Source of the DNA: Yersinia artesiana
GTDB taxonomy: Bacteria > Pseudomonadota > Gammaproteobacteria > Enterobacterales > Enterobacteriaceae
Reading direction: 5' to 3'
Assembly (NCBI RefSeq): GCF_902726545.1
Contig: NZ_CACVAD010000014.1
Location: 1 to 64,000 of the forward strand
DNA: 64,000 bases
Shown here: piece after piece, positions 50,696-59,216 of the stretch
How the letters are laid out: the number at the start of each line of letters is the position of its first letter
Position numbering within the stretch: the first letter of the stretch is position 1
Notes under the pieces: generated by a model
Told to the model about the DNA's origin: nothing
Databases searched by the model: none
The model's input: the letters and a program-made list of their open reading frames with translations, nothing else
Made by a program: the position numbers and the translations under genes

Positions 50696-51280
50696 TTAGC
50701 TGCGCGAACTGCTACTTAGCACTCGTCGCCCATCACGATAACGCTTATTCCAATAATCTTCATTTAGGCTTGATATTGTCACGCCGACACTGGTCGATGC
50801 ATGTACAAACTTATCATTACCTAAATAGATACCAACGTGGCGGCCAGTCGATCCCGCGCGGAACAGCACCAAATCACCGGGGCGCAACTTAGTACGTTGG
50901 ATTTTTTTGCCAAGATCCTGCTGCTCAGATGTTGAGCGCGGCAAATCCATACCAAATTGTTCACGGAAAGTCGTTTGTACAAACGCAGAACAATCGATAC
51001 CACGTTTGCTGCTACCGCCTAAACGATAGCGAACACCTTTCCACCCTGCATACTGTTCTAAAATCTTCGACTTGACGTCAACGTTGCGCACCATCGCTTC
51101 GAATTCATCCTGAGAGGCTTGCAGTAAAAGCCCATCTTTGTCATTAACTGCACGCATCTCAGTTTGCGTATTATGTAAGTTCGAAGTCTGTGGTGAACTA
51201 CATGCGGATAACATTACCGCTGCTGCAACTGCAGGAATGACCCGCAGAATATATCTCATAATAGGTTGAGACTTGACCAT
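50696..51280 (-). CDS. mepS: Murein DD-endopeptidase MepS (Spr) lipoprotein
   Basis: Outer-membrane lipoprotein hydrolase that cuts D-Ala-mDAP cross-links to let peptidoglycan grow; in E. coli it is controlled by NlpI/Prc proteolysis. 194 residues. A signal with lipobox LSAC puts lipidated Cys at 27. NlpC/P60 catalytic residues are Cys97 (DCSAF), His148 (GRHVG) and His160 (FVHAS). It is nearly collinear with E. coli Spr, with a few extra residues after the lipobox. Monocistronic. Confidence 0.95.
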   Translation of the reverse strand: MVKSQPIMRYILRVIPAVAAAVMLSACSSPQTSNLHNTQTEMRAVNDKDGLLLQASQDEFEAMVRNVDVKSKILEQYAGWKGVRYRLGGSSKRGIDCSAFVQTTFREQFGMDLPRSTSEQQDLGKKIQRTKLRPGDLVLFRAGSTGRHVGIYLGNDKFVHASTSVGVTISSLNEDYWNKRYRDGRRVLSSSSRS

Positions 51281-51609
51281 TGTTGTTGTTTTCCCTTGCT
51301 GTCCTTACGACGGATGTCGCTACCAAAATGCCAAACGAATCGAGATTATTGATTGTGGTCAGATGAGACAATCACTTAACCAAATAAATGTGCAGGAACG
51401 CACAATATTAATCAGGATAAGGGTGAAATGCCGGTATCCGAGCACAAACGTTTTTGAGATTACCGTAATGATTAATAAAAGGCGAGAGCTTTTATGCCCA
51501 TAATTTTACAAAATGTTAATGTTACATAATGTAATATTATAGATTAAAAGCGGATAGCTGAATTTGTAGCCGTTTGGTGATAATAAATGAGCGAAAGCGT
51601 TAATTACAG
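51281..51609. other. Gap between mepS and lpxT
   Basis: About 330 bases upstream of mepS and downstream of lpxT. No gene is supported; a reading frame on the plus strand here has no ribosome site or recognisable product. Confidence 0.45.
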
Positions 51610-51641
51610 ATAGAGCAAAAAATAGACTTTTTGCTCTATCA
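51610..51641 (-). terminator. lpxT terminator
   Basis: Perfect 13-bp stem GATAGAGCAAAAA/TTTTTGCTCTATC with a 6-base loop, 17 bases past the lpxT stop; symmetric, so possibly bidirectional. Confidence 0.82.
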
Positions 51642-51657
51642 TAAAGCAGTGCGCGGG

Positions 51658-52359
51658 TTAGCGACTTTTTGAACCTGGCAGATTTCGGTTAATAACATCA
51701 ATGATTTTGTCACTGAGCGGTGTCATTAATATCCAACTCATCCCCACCAAAACAATTGAGAGCGAACCGACGGCAATATCAGTAAACCAATGCGCGCCAA
51801 TCATTATTCGTGGCAGGGAGAAGACAACCACGATAACTAAAGCAATAGCAAACGCACCCCGAGAAAAATAACGCAGCATAAAGCAGGCAAAAATCATCAA
51901 CATCATGCCGTGGTCGCCGGGGAAGCTGTCGCTTGATGCATCTTTGGTCGGAATGCCGGTTAACTCACTGACGCGGTTAATATTCTCAAAAGTCAGTGTC
52001 GGGCTGGGATGCGAAACCGGCAGCAAGTGGCCGAGCTGGTTGAGGATAACCGCGGTGAGCAGCATAACAAATCCCGTGACGATCAACCGACGTCGGCCAG
52101 CGGTGTTTTCCTTCATATAGAAGTACAAATAAAGCAGCCCCATGCAAAGCAGTGAAATAACATCAAAGGCCCGATTGTTGGTGAGCGCCACCAAATGCAG
52201 AAATGGAGGGCTGGACAGCAAGTGCTGGTTAAAATAGAAGAATATTGCTGAGTCTATTTTAAACCAAAAACCGTGATTCGCTGGAATATACCAAGAGAAA
52301 AACAGAGCTATTCCAAGTAAATTGAGCAGTAATATTGTCGGCAAATTACGACGGGTCAT
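51658..52359 (-). CDS. lpxT: Kdo2-lipid A phosphotransferase LpxT (YeiU)
   Basis: Inner-membrane PAP2-family enzyme that moves a phosphate from undecaprenyl diphosphate to the lipid A 1-phosphate at the periplasmic face. 233 residues, about six helices. PAP2 motifs: SFPGDHGMM (catalytic His) and RIMIGAHWFTDI. Strong similarity to E. coli LpxT from the start (SWYIPxNHGFW, LVALTNNRAFD). In E. coli it is inhibited by PmrR; no such peptide gene was seen nearby. Confidence 0.92.
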   Translation of the reverse strand: MTRRNLPTILLLNLLGIALFFSWYIPANHGFWFKIDSAIFFYFNQHLLSSPPFLHLVALTNNRAFDVISLLCMGLLYLYFYMKENTAGRRRLIVTGFVMLLTAVILNQLGHLLPVSHPSPTLTFENINRVSELTGIPTKDASSDSFPGDHGMMLMIFACFMLRYFSRGAFAIALVIVVVFSLPRIMIGAHWFTDIAVGSLSIVLVGMSWILMTPLSDKIIDVINRNLPGSKSR

Positions 52360-52422
52360 GCGAAGGCCTTTAATCTATAAATTATCAGTGTAAGAACGGT
52401 GCAGTAAATAAATTTTGGCGCA

Positions 52423-53406
52423 TTATACCCCTTTATGTAGTCGAGTCCCGAGTAATTCATGCTGTAATGCATTCCAGTCAGGGTCAGTCGTGCTAATGAG
52501 TTCAATCCGGCTATCAAGTGGCGGGACCTGGCGCGTTTCAATTTGCAAGTCATGTCCTTGACGGTTAACCACCAGAGTGCCCTCAGGAATTCGCAGCACG
52601 CCTTTTATACGTTCTACCGGATTTAATCGTACCCATTCCAATAATGGTACTGTGTCAAATACAGTATCGGCATTAAATACCCAACCGCAACTCAGATAAC
52701 CTTGACCCTGATTAAGGGCGCGACGCCAAGGTTCGTTACCTTTCAAACTCAATGCAGCCAATCCTTTTTGTCGTGTTGAGCCGTGATGATGCGTACCGTC
52801 GGGTAATTCATCATTATTACTGTGCGGCATATCCAACAGAGCAATATCAATCTTCCCTTGTTCAGTATAATAGAGTGGGCGTAATACTGATTGTTGTTCA
52901 TACCATTGTTTTAATACAGCGTAATCCGCCTCGCTATAGGCATCTTGTTTATTCGCCACGAGAACATCGGCTGCGGCCAGTTGGTCACGGAAGTTTTCAT
53001 TTTCTGCATAGCGTGGCTCACTCAACTGGCGAGCATCCAGTAGGCTCAACGTGGCATGTAAAGAGATCCATGGCCGATAAATCTCTGAGGTTAATAAGGA
53101 TAGAATTTGCTTGGGATGGCCTAATCCCGTAGGTTCAATCAGTAACCGATCTGGTTTTGCTTGTTGTAGCAACATATTCAAACCGACTTGCATGGGTAGC
53201 CCATTAACGCAACACATACACCCTCCGGGGATCTCCTTTAATACTGCGCCGCTGTCAGCCAATAACGCACCATCAATACCGATCTCGCCGAATTCATTGA
53301 CCAGAACTGCCCATTTTTCATGTTCCGGTTTTTGCGCCAATAAGTGGCGAATGGTAGTGGTTTTGCCACATCCCAAAAAGCCGGTAATCAAGTTCGTTTT
53401 CGTCAT
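52423..53406 (-). CDS. yeiR: Zinc-binding GTPase YeiR (COG0523 family)
   Basis: G3E-family P-loop GTPase (327 residues) proposed to be a metal chaperone. Walker A GFLGCGKTT, the family C-x-C-C metal motif in GGCMCC, NKQD guanine-specificity motif and a His-rich stretch (THHHGS). The C-terminal CobW domain includes KGVLRIPEG. E. coli YeiR binds zinc and hydrolyses GTP. A GGAGAAC ribosome site precedes the ATG; 63 bases separate it from lpxT on the same strand. Confidence 0.92.
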   Translation of the reverse strand: MTKTNLITGFLGCGKTTTIRHLLAQKPEHEKWAVLVNEFGEIGIDGALLADSGAVLKEIPGGCMCCVNGLPMQVGLNMLLQQAKPDRLLIEPTGLGHPKQILSLLTSEIYRPWISLHATLSLLDARQLSEPRYAENENFRDQLAAADVLVANKQDAYSEADYAVLKQWYEQQSVLRPLYYTEQGKIDIALLDMPHSNNDELPDGTHHHGSTRQKGLAALSLKGNEPWRRALNQGQGYLSCGWVFNADTVFDTVPLLEWVRLNPVERIKGVLRIPEGTLVVNRQGHDLQIETRQVPPLDSRIELISTTDPDWNALQHELLGTRLHKGV

Positions 53407-53719
53407 CAGAGTTCTCCGATATTAAATTTTTTTTAATGCCCTATTAAGTTTAAGGCCATTCGTGCCGTAGTTATATGTAGAGGATATAACACTGAGCAGG
53501 CTTATTTTGAAACGAAAAAAGCCAAAACACAGAGTATTTCCTAGGGGACTTAGGAACAGCGCCTAATGGGTATATCAAGATAGGAAATATAATTTGTTTC
53601 ATTGAGGGATTTTAGTGAGTTATTGAAAGAGTAGCGCTATAAAAAATGCTCTATCATTTCCATTGCTCAGTCTGGAATCCTCTATCTTTAAAATGACAGT
53701 TATGAGAGTCGAGGTGGTT
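53407..53719. other. Gap between yeiR and the pilin-like gene
   Basis: About 310 bases of divergent promoter sequence. It contains a perfect inverted repeat GTTATAT-N7-ATATAAC at 53470-53490. No additional gene was seen. Confidence 0.5.
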
Positions 53720-54046
53720 ATGAGCAAATATCGGATACAGATTCTATTAGCAATATTGTTTTCATGGACAATATCTTTTGCCGCAAGTAGCGCACAGTCT
53801 ACCCTGTCAGCAGGGGGAACAATTACATTTTCCGGAGCTATTGTAGAAAGCCCATGTGATACCTCATTTTCGGATCAAACGATAACAACCCGCTGTTATC
53901 GCAATGGTGAAACACTGACTCAACGACAGACACTCTCACGTAATATGTCCCTGACTTCTAAGTTACCCAATCAGTTGGCCTCTTCAAGCCTGGAATGGTT
54001 GAACCCACAACGTAGCCTGGGTATTTTGACCGTCACTTACCTCTGA
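53720..54046 (+). CDS. Miniature pilin-like secreted protein
   Basis: 108 residues with a signal peptide (cleavage near SFAASSA). The mature part starts with a fimbrial-type strand GGTITFSGAIVESPCD, has a second Cys in TTRCYR and ends V-T-Y-L, that is, with the penultimate Tyr typical of chaperone-usher pilins. It is only about half the length of an ordinary pilin (about 150-160 mature residues), so the middle strands are missing or shortened. No chaperone or usher gene is near. The start at 53720 follows GAGGTGG; earlier in-frame ATGs do not. Function unknown: an orphan or degenerate pilin, or a small self-standing Ig-like secreted protein. Confidence 0.7.
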   Translation: MSKYRIQILLAILFSWTISFAASSAQSTLSAGGTITFSGAIVESPCDTSFSDQTITTRCYRNGETLTQRQTLSRNMSLTSKLPNQLASSSLEWLNPQRSLGILTVTYL

Positions 54047-54074
54047 TGCTTCAAACTAAATTAATCATCCTATA

Positions 54075-54110
54075 AACACGGCTTATTCTACTGATAAGCC
54101 GTGTTAGTTT
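54075..54110 (+). terminator. Terminator after the pilin-like gene
   Basis: Perfect 12-bp stem AACACGGCTTAT/ATAAGCCGTGTT with a 7-base loop, followed by AGTTTTT. Confidence 0.85.
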
Positions 54111-54131
54111 TTCGGATGTTTTCTTCTGCAT

Positions 54132-54165
54132 TGAAATTGTTTGACCGCAATGAAATTGTTTGACC
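54132..54165 (+). promoter_or_regulatory. Twin direct repeat upstream of uxuR
   Basis: Two copies of TGAAATTGTTTGACC start 19 bases apart. Each contains TTGTTTGACC(A/G), close to the TNGTNNNACNA half-palindrome bound by FadR-type GntR regulators, so they may be autoregulatory operators. Position is about 90-120 bases before the uxuR start. Confidence 0.45.
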
Positions 54166-54253
54166 ACATGATATACTGACTGTTATTCAGACACTCTTTG
54201 GTCAGGCCAATTTAGCATTTTCAATCCTAATACCTGATGCAGGAAATAAGGCT

Positions 54254-54997
54254 ATGCGGTTATATCAGGAAGTCGGCAGTCAGCTGCGAGAAGCAATTAT
54301 CAGTGGGCAATACAATTTGGGTGATCGTTTACCGCCTGAGCGTGATATTGCCGAAAATTTCAGTGTCAGCCGCAGTGTAGTGCGCGAAGCATTGATTATG
54401 CTGGAGCTGGAAAAATTAGTGGAAGTGCGTAAAGGTTCCGGCGTCTATGTGGTGAACGTTCCCGATAGGCTCGCAAATGGTGAGTCTGTCGTGTCCACCG
54501 ACAGTGGCTATGGCCCATTCGAACTGTTACAGGCTCGTCAGTTATTGGAAAGCGAAGTTGCTGCTTTTGCTGCTATGCAAGCGACCAAAGCAGACATCAT
54601 CAAAATGCGTCAGGCTATTGAGCAGGAAAAAAACGCTTTAGATGCTGGTGCTGTGGATGAAAGTGCAGATGAGCTGTTTCACTGCTTGCTGGCACAATCG
54701 ACGCAAAACAGTGTCCTGGCGAATATGGTTGCAGAGGCATGGCAGGCGAGAAAAACCAGTGCAATGTGGCAGGGAGCACACAGCCATACCCTTGATTTCA
54801 GCTACCGTTGGCAATGGATGGAAGATCACCAAAAGATCCTACAGGCCGTGCTGCGCCGAGATAGCAAAGCAGCCAAGCAAGCCATGTGGCAGCATTTGGA
54901 AAATGTAAAAGTGAAGCTACTTGAGATTTCGGATGCGAACCATCCCGATTTTGATGGTTATTTGTTTGAGTCTGCGCCATTTCAGCTCGAAGAATAA
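54254..54997 (+). CDS. uxuR: GntR-family hexuronate regulator UxuR
   Basis: Transcriptional repressor of 247 residues in the FadR subfamily. The winged helix is at about 1-70 (RLPPERDIAENFSVSRSVVREALIMLELEKLVEVRKGSG), followed by an FCD ligand domain (GPFELLQARQLLESEVAAFAA to the C-terminus). The end HPDFDGYLFESAPF and the RLYQEVG start favour UxuR over ExuR. It should respond to fructuronate-type intermediates and control uxuA and uxuB, which lie beside it. In E. coli uxuR is collinear after uxuAB; here it is convergent with uxuB. Confidence 0.87.
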   Translation: MRLYQEVGSQLREAIISGQYNLGDRLPPERDIAENFSVSRSVVREALIMLELEKLVEVRKGSGVYVVNVPDRLANGESVVSTDSGYGPFELLQARQLLESEVAAFAAMQATKADIIKMRQAIEQEKNALDAGAVDESADELFHCLLAQSTQNSVLANMVAEAWQARKTSAMWQGAHSHTLDFSYRWQWMEDHQKILQAVLRRDSKAAKQAMWQHLENVKVKLLEISDANHPDFDGYLFESAPFQLEE

Positions 54998-54998
54998 T

Positions 54999-55060
54999 TT
55001 ACCCTGCGGCCTTGAAGCTACAGGGGGGTTGGCTGCACTCACTGTTCTGATTGGATTTAA
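54999..55060. repeat. Truncated ERIC-like fragment
   Basis: Contains CCTTGAAGCTACAGG...GTTGGCTGCACTCACT, like the left arm of the full ERIC copies in this window, but the central inverted repeat and right arm are missing. It directly abuts the palindromic element at 55061. Confidence 0.5.
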
Positions 55061-55264
55061 TGAGCCTCATTCTTGAGGCTCAGGCTGCTGACAAACTCAA
55101 CAACTCGATCATGCAAGGTGAGGGCAGGTAGAAGAGTAAAGCGTCCGCGCCACGGATGGCGCGGCTCGAGCCCCCAGGGATGGGTTTACGGCGTCTTTAC
55201 GATCTGCCTGTTTTCACCGTTACGGGCACTTTGTCATTAACCTCAGCCTCATCCGTGAGGCTCA
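55061..55264. mobile_element. MITE-like palindromic element (YPAL-type candidate)
   Basis: About 204 bp bounded by imperfect 35-base terminal inverted repeats: TGAGCCTCA-N4-TGAGGCTCAGGCTGCTGACAAA on the left and the reverse complement of a near-identical arm on the right. The inside is also largely self-complementary (GCAGGTA and TCTGCCTG arms; GTAAAGCGTC with CGTCTTTAC). It encodes no transposase. It resembles the palindromic miniature insertions described in yersiniae as YPAL; the family name is a suggestion. It lies between uxuR and uxuB, ending 5 bases from the uxuB stop, and may act as their terminator. Confidence 0.6.
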
Positions 55265-55269
55265 CAAAA

Positions 55270-56742
55270 TTAAGCCTGCTGAGCCAAACGTTTTACCGTT
55301 TCTTTTGCGCCAACCTGTTTCAGGCTGAGATAAGCTTCTGTTACAGCCTGAACAAATTCAGGTTGTTGTGGCAAGGATTCACCAAACAGTGATTTCAGGG
55401 ACAGCAAACTCTGTACTCTGGCGATACCGTCCTCGCTATTCTCAACGCATGTTTTAAAGCTATCCACCATTGGGTCACGAATATCAATAGCTTGCCCGTT
55501 ATCATCTACACCGCTCACATAGCGCATCCAACCCGCGATACCCAACGCCAGGCAACGATATGGGCCACCATTTTGTAAATGCCAGCGTACTGAATCCAGC
55601 ATCCGTTGTGGCAATTTCTGGCTACCGTCCATAGCGATTTGCCAGGTGCGGTGTTTTAACGATGGATTGCTATAACGCTCAATTAACTGATCAGCATAAG
55701 CATTCAGATCAATACCGGTGACACGCAGTGTTGGCGCCTGTTCTTCCATCATCAGCCGACGCGCGGTCAGACGATAATTTTCGTCTGCCATACAGTCATT
55801 AATATGCTGATAACCGGCCAGATACCCCAGATAGGAGAGATATGAATGACTGCCGTTTAACATGCGCAACTTCATTTCTTCAAATGGCAAGACATCATCG
55901 ACGAGCTGGACGCCTGCGACCTGCCAGTCAGGGCGGCCCGCCACAAATTTGTCTTCAACCACCCATTGAATGAAAGGCTCACAGGCAATGCCGCAAGCAT
56001 CGGCCACACCCAACGTATCGGCTATCTCTTGCAATGTTTCTGGGGTAGCAGCCGGAACAATACGATCGACCATAGTATTAGGGAACGTAACATTTTGCTC
56101 TATCCAGCTTGCCAACTCAGGATCGCGAGCGGTTGCCAGGCCGAGAACGGCATTTTTTACAACATGGCCGTTTTCTGGAATGTTATCACATGACAGGACA
56201 GTAAAGGGGGCCAGTCCACGTAAGCGACGCAACCGCAGCGCTTCAACCAGAATACCGGGAGCGGAAGTTGGGGCGTCAGGGATAGCGAGGTCGGCGCGGA
56301 TAAACTCATTTTGCAGATCCAGTTGTCCGGTGCCGGGCTCGATGCAATAACCTTTCTCGGTAATGGTCAGTGACACTATCGCCACTTGCGGTTCGGCCAA
56401 TTTTTCCAGTACTTGCATAACACCGTCCAGGCGGGCATGTACCGACTCACATACCGAGCCAACGACAATGGCCTGATTGCTTTGTGCGCCTTTTTCCAAT
56501 ACGGAGAAAAGGTGGTCTTGTTGGCGCAAGTGTTGAATCAAGACATCAGCACCAAACAAGCTAACTTCACAGATCCCCCAGTCTCCCCCTTGCTTATTTA
56601 ACACCCTGTCCGTCAATAGAGCCTGATGTGCGCGGTGAAATGCGCCAAAACCGATGTGAACAATGCGGCTTTTCAGTGCAGTTCTATCATACGTAGGCTG
56701 CTGTACGGTGTCGGGGAGGCGGCTGTTGGCAATAGTGTTCAT
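55270..56742 (-). CDS. uxuB: D-fructuronate (D-mannonate) oxidoreductase UxuB
   Basis: NAD-dependent polyol dehydrogenase that reduces fructuronate to mannonate in glucuronate breakdown; 490 residues. The Rossmann start is IVHIGFGAFHRAHQAL; the long-chain mannitol dehydrogenase signature and catalytic Lys region lie in EEMKLRMLNGSHS; SNPSLKHRTWQIAMDGSQKLPQR is nearly invariant against E. coli. The start at 56742 follows GGAGCTACGA; earlier in-frame codons lack a site. Divergent from uxuA rather than downstream of it. Confidence 0.93.
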   Translation of the reverse strand: MNTIANSRLPDTVQQPTYDRTALKSRIVHIGFGAFHRAHQALLTDRVLNKQGGDWGICEVSLFGADVLIQHLRQQDHLFSVLEKGAQSNQAIVVGSVCESVHARLDGVMQVLEKLAEPQVAIVSLTITEKGYCIEPGTGQLDLQNEFIRADLAIPDAPTSAPGILVEALRLRRLRGLAPFTVLSCDNIPENGHVVKNAVLGLATARDPELASWIEQNVTFPNTMVDRIVPAATPETLQEIADTLGVADACGIACEPFIQWVVEDKFVAGRPDWQVAGVQLVDDVLPFEEMKLRMLNGSHSYLSYLGYLAGYQHINDCMADENYRLTARRLMMEEQAPTLRVTGIDLNAYADQLIERYSNPSLKHRTWQIAMDGSQKLPQRMLDSVRWHLQNGGPYRCLALGIAGWMRYVSGVDDNGQAIDIRDPMVDSFKTCVENSEDGIARVQSLLSLKSLFGESLPQQPEFVQAVTEAYLSLKQVGAKETVKRLAQQA

Positions 56743-56931
56743 TCGTAGCTCCAGAATCATTGACCCCATGAGTATTACAAAGGGGGTTGCGATAAAAGAT
56801 GTTAGATAAAAAAGTTGTTAGACCAGTTTCGTTTGGCTTCTATAGGAAAAAGCCACACCATACTGACCGTTTTCTTTTGCTCGTTGCTATGCAATAACGG
56901 CTTGCAGTGTAAAGCCATATGACAGAAAATA

Positions 56932-56950
56932 AAATTGGTAAGTCCAATAA
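56932..56950. promoter_or_regulatory. Candidate UxuR/ExuR operator
   Basis: AAATTGGTAAGTCCAATAA: inverted ATTGG/CCAAT arms, as in the enterobacterial hexuronate operator, but with a 5-base instead of 4-base centre. Confidence 0.5.
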
Positions 56951-57047
56951 TGATTATATTCGTGAAGTGGATCAACCAATGAGGTTTTGCTTTTTGACAC
57001 GCAGCGCTTAAAGAGTAAGGATAAAGCTGAGTGATACCTCTTGGAAA

Positions 57048-57111
57048 TCGGTATAACAACATTGTCTGTATGAAAAGATTATCGATATAGCCGCATTAGT
57101 CGGTATAACAA
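57048..57111. promoter_or_regulatory. Paired TCGGTATAACAA elements upstream of uxuA
   Basis: Two exact 12-base copies 52 bases apart, about five helical turns; the second is 43 bases before the uxuA start. GGTATA-containing half operators suggest hexuronate regulator binding, possibly with looping. Inferred. Confidence 0.45.
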
Positions 57112-57153
57112 AATTATATGCACCTGAACAGTTTACGTAGAGGGTAAAAATAA

Positions 57154-58344
57154 ATGGAACAAACATGGCGTTGGTATGGCCCTAAAGATCCGGTGTCGTT
57201 AGATGATGTCCGTCAGGCTGGAGCCACTGGAGTAGTGACTGCATTGCACCATATCCCGAATGGTCAAGTCTGGCCGGTAAGTGAAATCAAACAGCGTCAG
57301 GCTGAAATAGCGGCTAAAGGGTTGGTATGGTCGGTAGTAGAAAGTGTGCCGATTCATGAGGATATAAAAACTCATAGCGGTGATTACGAAAAGTACATCG
57401 AAAACTATCAACAAACCCTGCGTAACCTTGCCGAATGTGGCATTGATACCGTGTGCTATAACTTCATGCCGATACTGGACTGGACACGTACCGATCTGGA
57501 ATATCAATTGCCGGATGGTTCCAAGGCACTGCGTTTTGACCAAATAGCCTTTGCTGCTTTTGAACTACATATCCTCAAACGCCCTGGCGCGGAGAAGGAT
57601 TACACCGCCGAAGAGCAAGTACAGGCGAAAGCTTACTTTGACGCGATGACCGAAGCTGATATTGCCAAGCTAACAGGCAATATTATCGCGGGTCTGCCGG
57701 GTGCAGAAGAAGGCTATACACTGGATCAATTCCGTGCGCGCTTAGCTGAATATGATGGTATCGATAAAGCGCAACTACGTGAAAATATGGCGTATTTCCT
57801 GCGAGCGATTATACCGGTTGCTGAACAGGTCGGCCTGCGTATGGCGGTACATCCGGATGATCCGCCGCGACCAATTCTTGGCCTGCCGCGCATCGTTTCC
57901 ACCATTGAAGATATGCAATGGCTGAAAGAGACCGTTGACAGTATTCATAATGGTTTCACTATGTGTACCGGCTCTTATGGTGTCCGAGCAGATAATGATT
58001 TGGTGAAAATGATCGAAACCTTTGGCGATCGTATTCACTTCACTCATTTGCGTTCGACTTGCCGTGAAGGGAACCCAAAAACCTTCCACGAAGGCGGTCA
58101 CTTGCAAGGTGATGTCGATATGTACTCGGTGGTTAAAGCGATTTTAACTGAAGAGCAACGTCGTCAGGCGGCTGGCGATATGCGTCCGATCCCGATGCGA
58201 CCAGACCACGGCCACCAAATGTTGGATGATTTACATAAGAAAACCAATCCGGGCTATTCCGCGATTGGTCGTTTGAAAGGGTTGGCAGAGGTTCGCGGAG
58301 TGGAGTTGGCCCTAAAACGCACATTCTTCCCAGAACTTAAATAG
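57154..58344 (+). CDS. uxuA: Mannonate dehydratase UxuA
   Basis: Fe/Mn-dependent enzyme that dehydrates D-mannonate to 2-keto-3-deoxygluconate; 396 residues. Starts [28 protein letters not shown]; conserved metal-site segments [20 protein letters not shown] and PDHGHQM are all present. A GAGGG ribosome site lies upstream. Its product feeds the same KDG pool that induces KdgR-controlled genes, which links it in pathway to the KdgR-boxed transporter at 21.6-23.2 kb. An ERIC repeat follows directly after the stop codon. Confidence 0.95.
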   Translation: MEQTWRWYGPKDPVSLDDVRQAGATGVVTALHHIPNGQVWPVSEIKQRQAEIAAKGLVWSVVESVPIHEDIKTHSGDYEKYIENYQQTLRNLAECGIDTVCYNFMPILDWTRTDLEYQLPDGSKALRFDQIAFAAFELHILKRPGAEKDYTAEEQVQAKAYFDAMTEADIAKLTGNIIAGLPGAEEGYTLDQFRARLAEYDGIDKAQLRENMAYFLRAIIPVAEQVGLRMAVHPDDPPRPILGLPRIVSTIEDMQWLKETVDSIHNGFTMCTGSYGVRADNDLVKMIETFGDRIHFTHLRSTCREGNPKTFHEGGHLQGDVDMYSVVKAILTEEQRRQAAGDMRPIPMRPDHGHQMLDDLHKKTNPGYSAIGRLKGLAEVRGVELALKRTFFPELK

Positions 58345-58466
58345 CCCTTCATCTTTCAAACTGCAGGTGTGTTGGCTGCTCTCAATAACCCGAATCACTT
58401 ACTTATGTAAGCTCATCGGGATTATCTCGCTTGCCGCCTTCCTGCATCTTGAAATCTATAGGGCAT
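58345..58466. repeat. ERIC repeat after uxuA
   Basis: About 122 bp from GCCCTTCATCTTTCAAACTGC through CACTTACTTATGTAAGCTCATCGGGATT to CCTGCATCTTGAAATCTATAGGGCATA, beginning at the base after the uxuA stop codon. Between uxuA and the convergent yeiP. Confidence 0.85.
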
Positions 58467-58484
58467 AGTTTGGGTATAAAATAG

Positions 58485-58510
58485 TTAAGGGCCGGTTTTC
58501 CGGCCCTTAA
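58485..58510. terminator. Terminator between uxuA and yeiP
   Basis: Perfect TTAAGGGCCGG/CCGGCCCTTAA stem with a 4-base loop, 22 bases past the yeiP stop; symmetrical and flanked by modest T-rich sequence. Confidence 0.75.
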
Positions 58511-58531
58511 TAACTTGAAAGATGAAGAGTA

Positions 58532-59104
58532 TTAGTCTGCACGCCCCATATAGCGGCGTTCCGCAATATGAATACGGATTTTCTCACCAGGGCTGATATA
58601 TTCTGGTACTTGAATCGATAAGCCGGTACTCATTACTGCCGGTTTGTTGCGGGCACTGGCTGACGCACCTTTAATGCTCGGCGCGGTTTCAACAATTTCC
58701 ATATCAACAGTTTGTGGCAATTCTAACGCCAGCAATTGACCGTCCATTGTCAGAACTTGCATCCCCGGCATTCCACCTTCAGGAATAAACAACAGTTCTT
58801 CTTCAATCTGCTCTTTTTTGAAGTTGTATGGGGTGAAATCTTCGTCATCCATAAAGACGTATTCGTCGCCATCGATATAAGAGAAATTCACACTGCGGCG
58901 CGTCAAAGTGATGGTGTCGAGGATCTCATCACCTTTAAAACGCTCTTCAACTTTTAAACCGGTACGCACATCAGAAAAACGCATTTTATATAAAGTGCTG
59001 GCACCACGGGCACTTGGGCTTTGTACGTCGATATCTTTCACCAGCAGTAATTTGCCGTTGAGGTTGACCGCCATACCGCGTTTTATTTCGTTAGCTCTTG
59101 CCAT
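58532..59104 (-). CDS. yeiP: Elongation factor P-like protein YeiP (EfpL)
   Basis: EF-P paralogue of 190 residues that helps ribosomes through polyproline-type stalls. It has a KOW-like domain I and two OB domains ending [19 protein letters not shown]. The tip loop that in EF-P carries the modified Lys here reads SPSARGAS with Arg33, the EfpL-type residue that needs no modification. The start [11 protein letters not shown] fits E. coli YeiP. Confidence 0.95.
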   Translation of the reverse strand: MARANEIKRGMAVNLNGKLLLVKDIDVQSPSARGASTLYKMRFSDVRTGLKVEERFKGDEILDTITLTRRSVNFSYIDGDEYVFMDDEDFTPYNFKKEQIEEELLFIPEGGMPGMQVLTMDGQLLALELPQTVDMEIVETAPSIKGASASARNKPAVMSTGLSIQVPEYISPGEKIRIHIAERRYMGRAD

Positions 59105-59216
59105 TTATTAACCGCCAATCAGGATTGAAGATAAGTTGCGACAAGTTACTCGCGCCGCTACTTTCAGGCAAGCGTATAGCGCAAAAAAGAGTAAGATTTT
59201 CGCGACAAAATTGCTC

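Larger units (their letters stand above)
56743..57153. other. Divergent uxuB-uxuA regulatory region
   Basis: About 410 bases with no gene. A palindrome ATTGG-N5-CCAAT lies at 56932-56950 and two identical TCGGTATAACAA elements at 57048-57059 and 57100-57111, 52 bases apart. Both types resemble parts of the hexuronate operator ATTGGTATACCAAT, so this is a probable UxuR/ExuR control region. Confidence 0.6.

Noticed and set aside
53470-53490. Classical Zur box upstream of yeiR
   Set aside because: Arms resemble Zur half-sites but are separated by 7 rather than a few bases, so the match to the Zur consensus fails.
54254-54997. Assignment as ExuR
   Set aside because: The N-terminal R-L-Y-Q-E-V-G and C-terminal F-D-G-Y-L-F segments, plus uxuAB neighbours, fit UxuR better.
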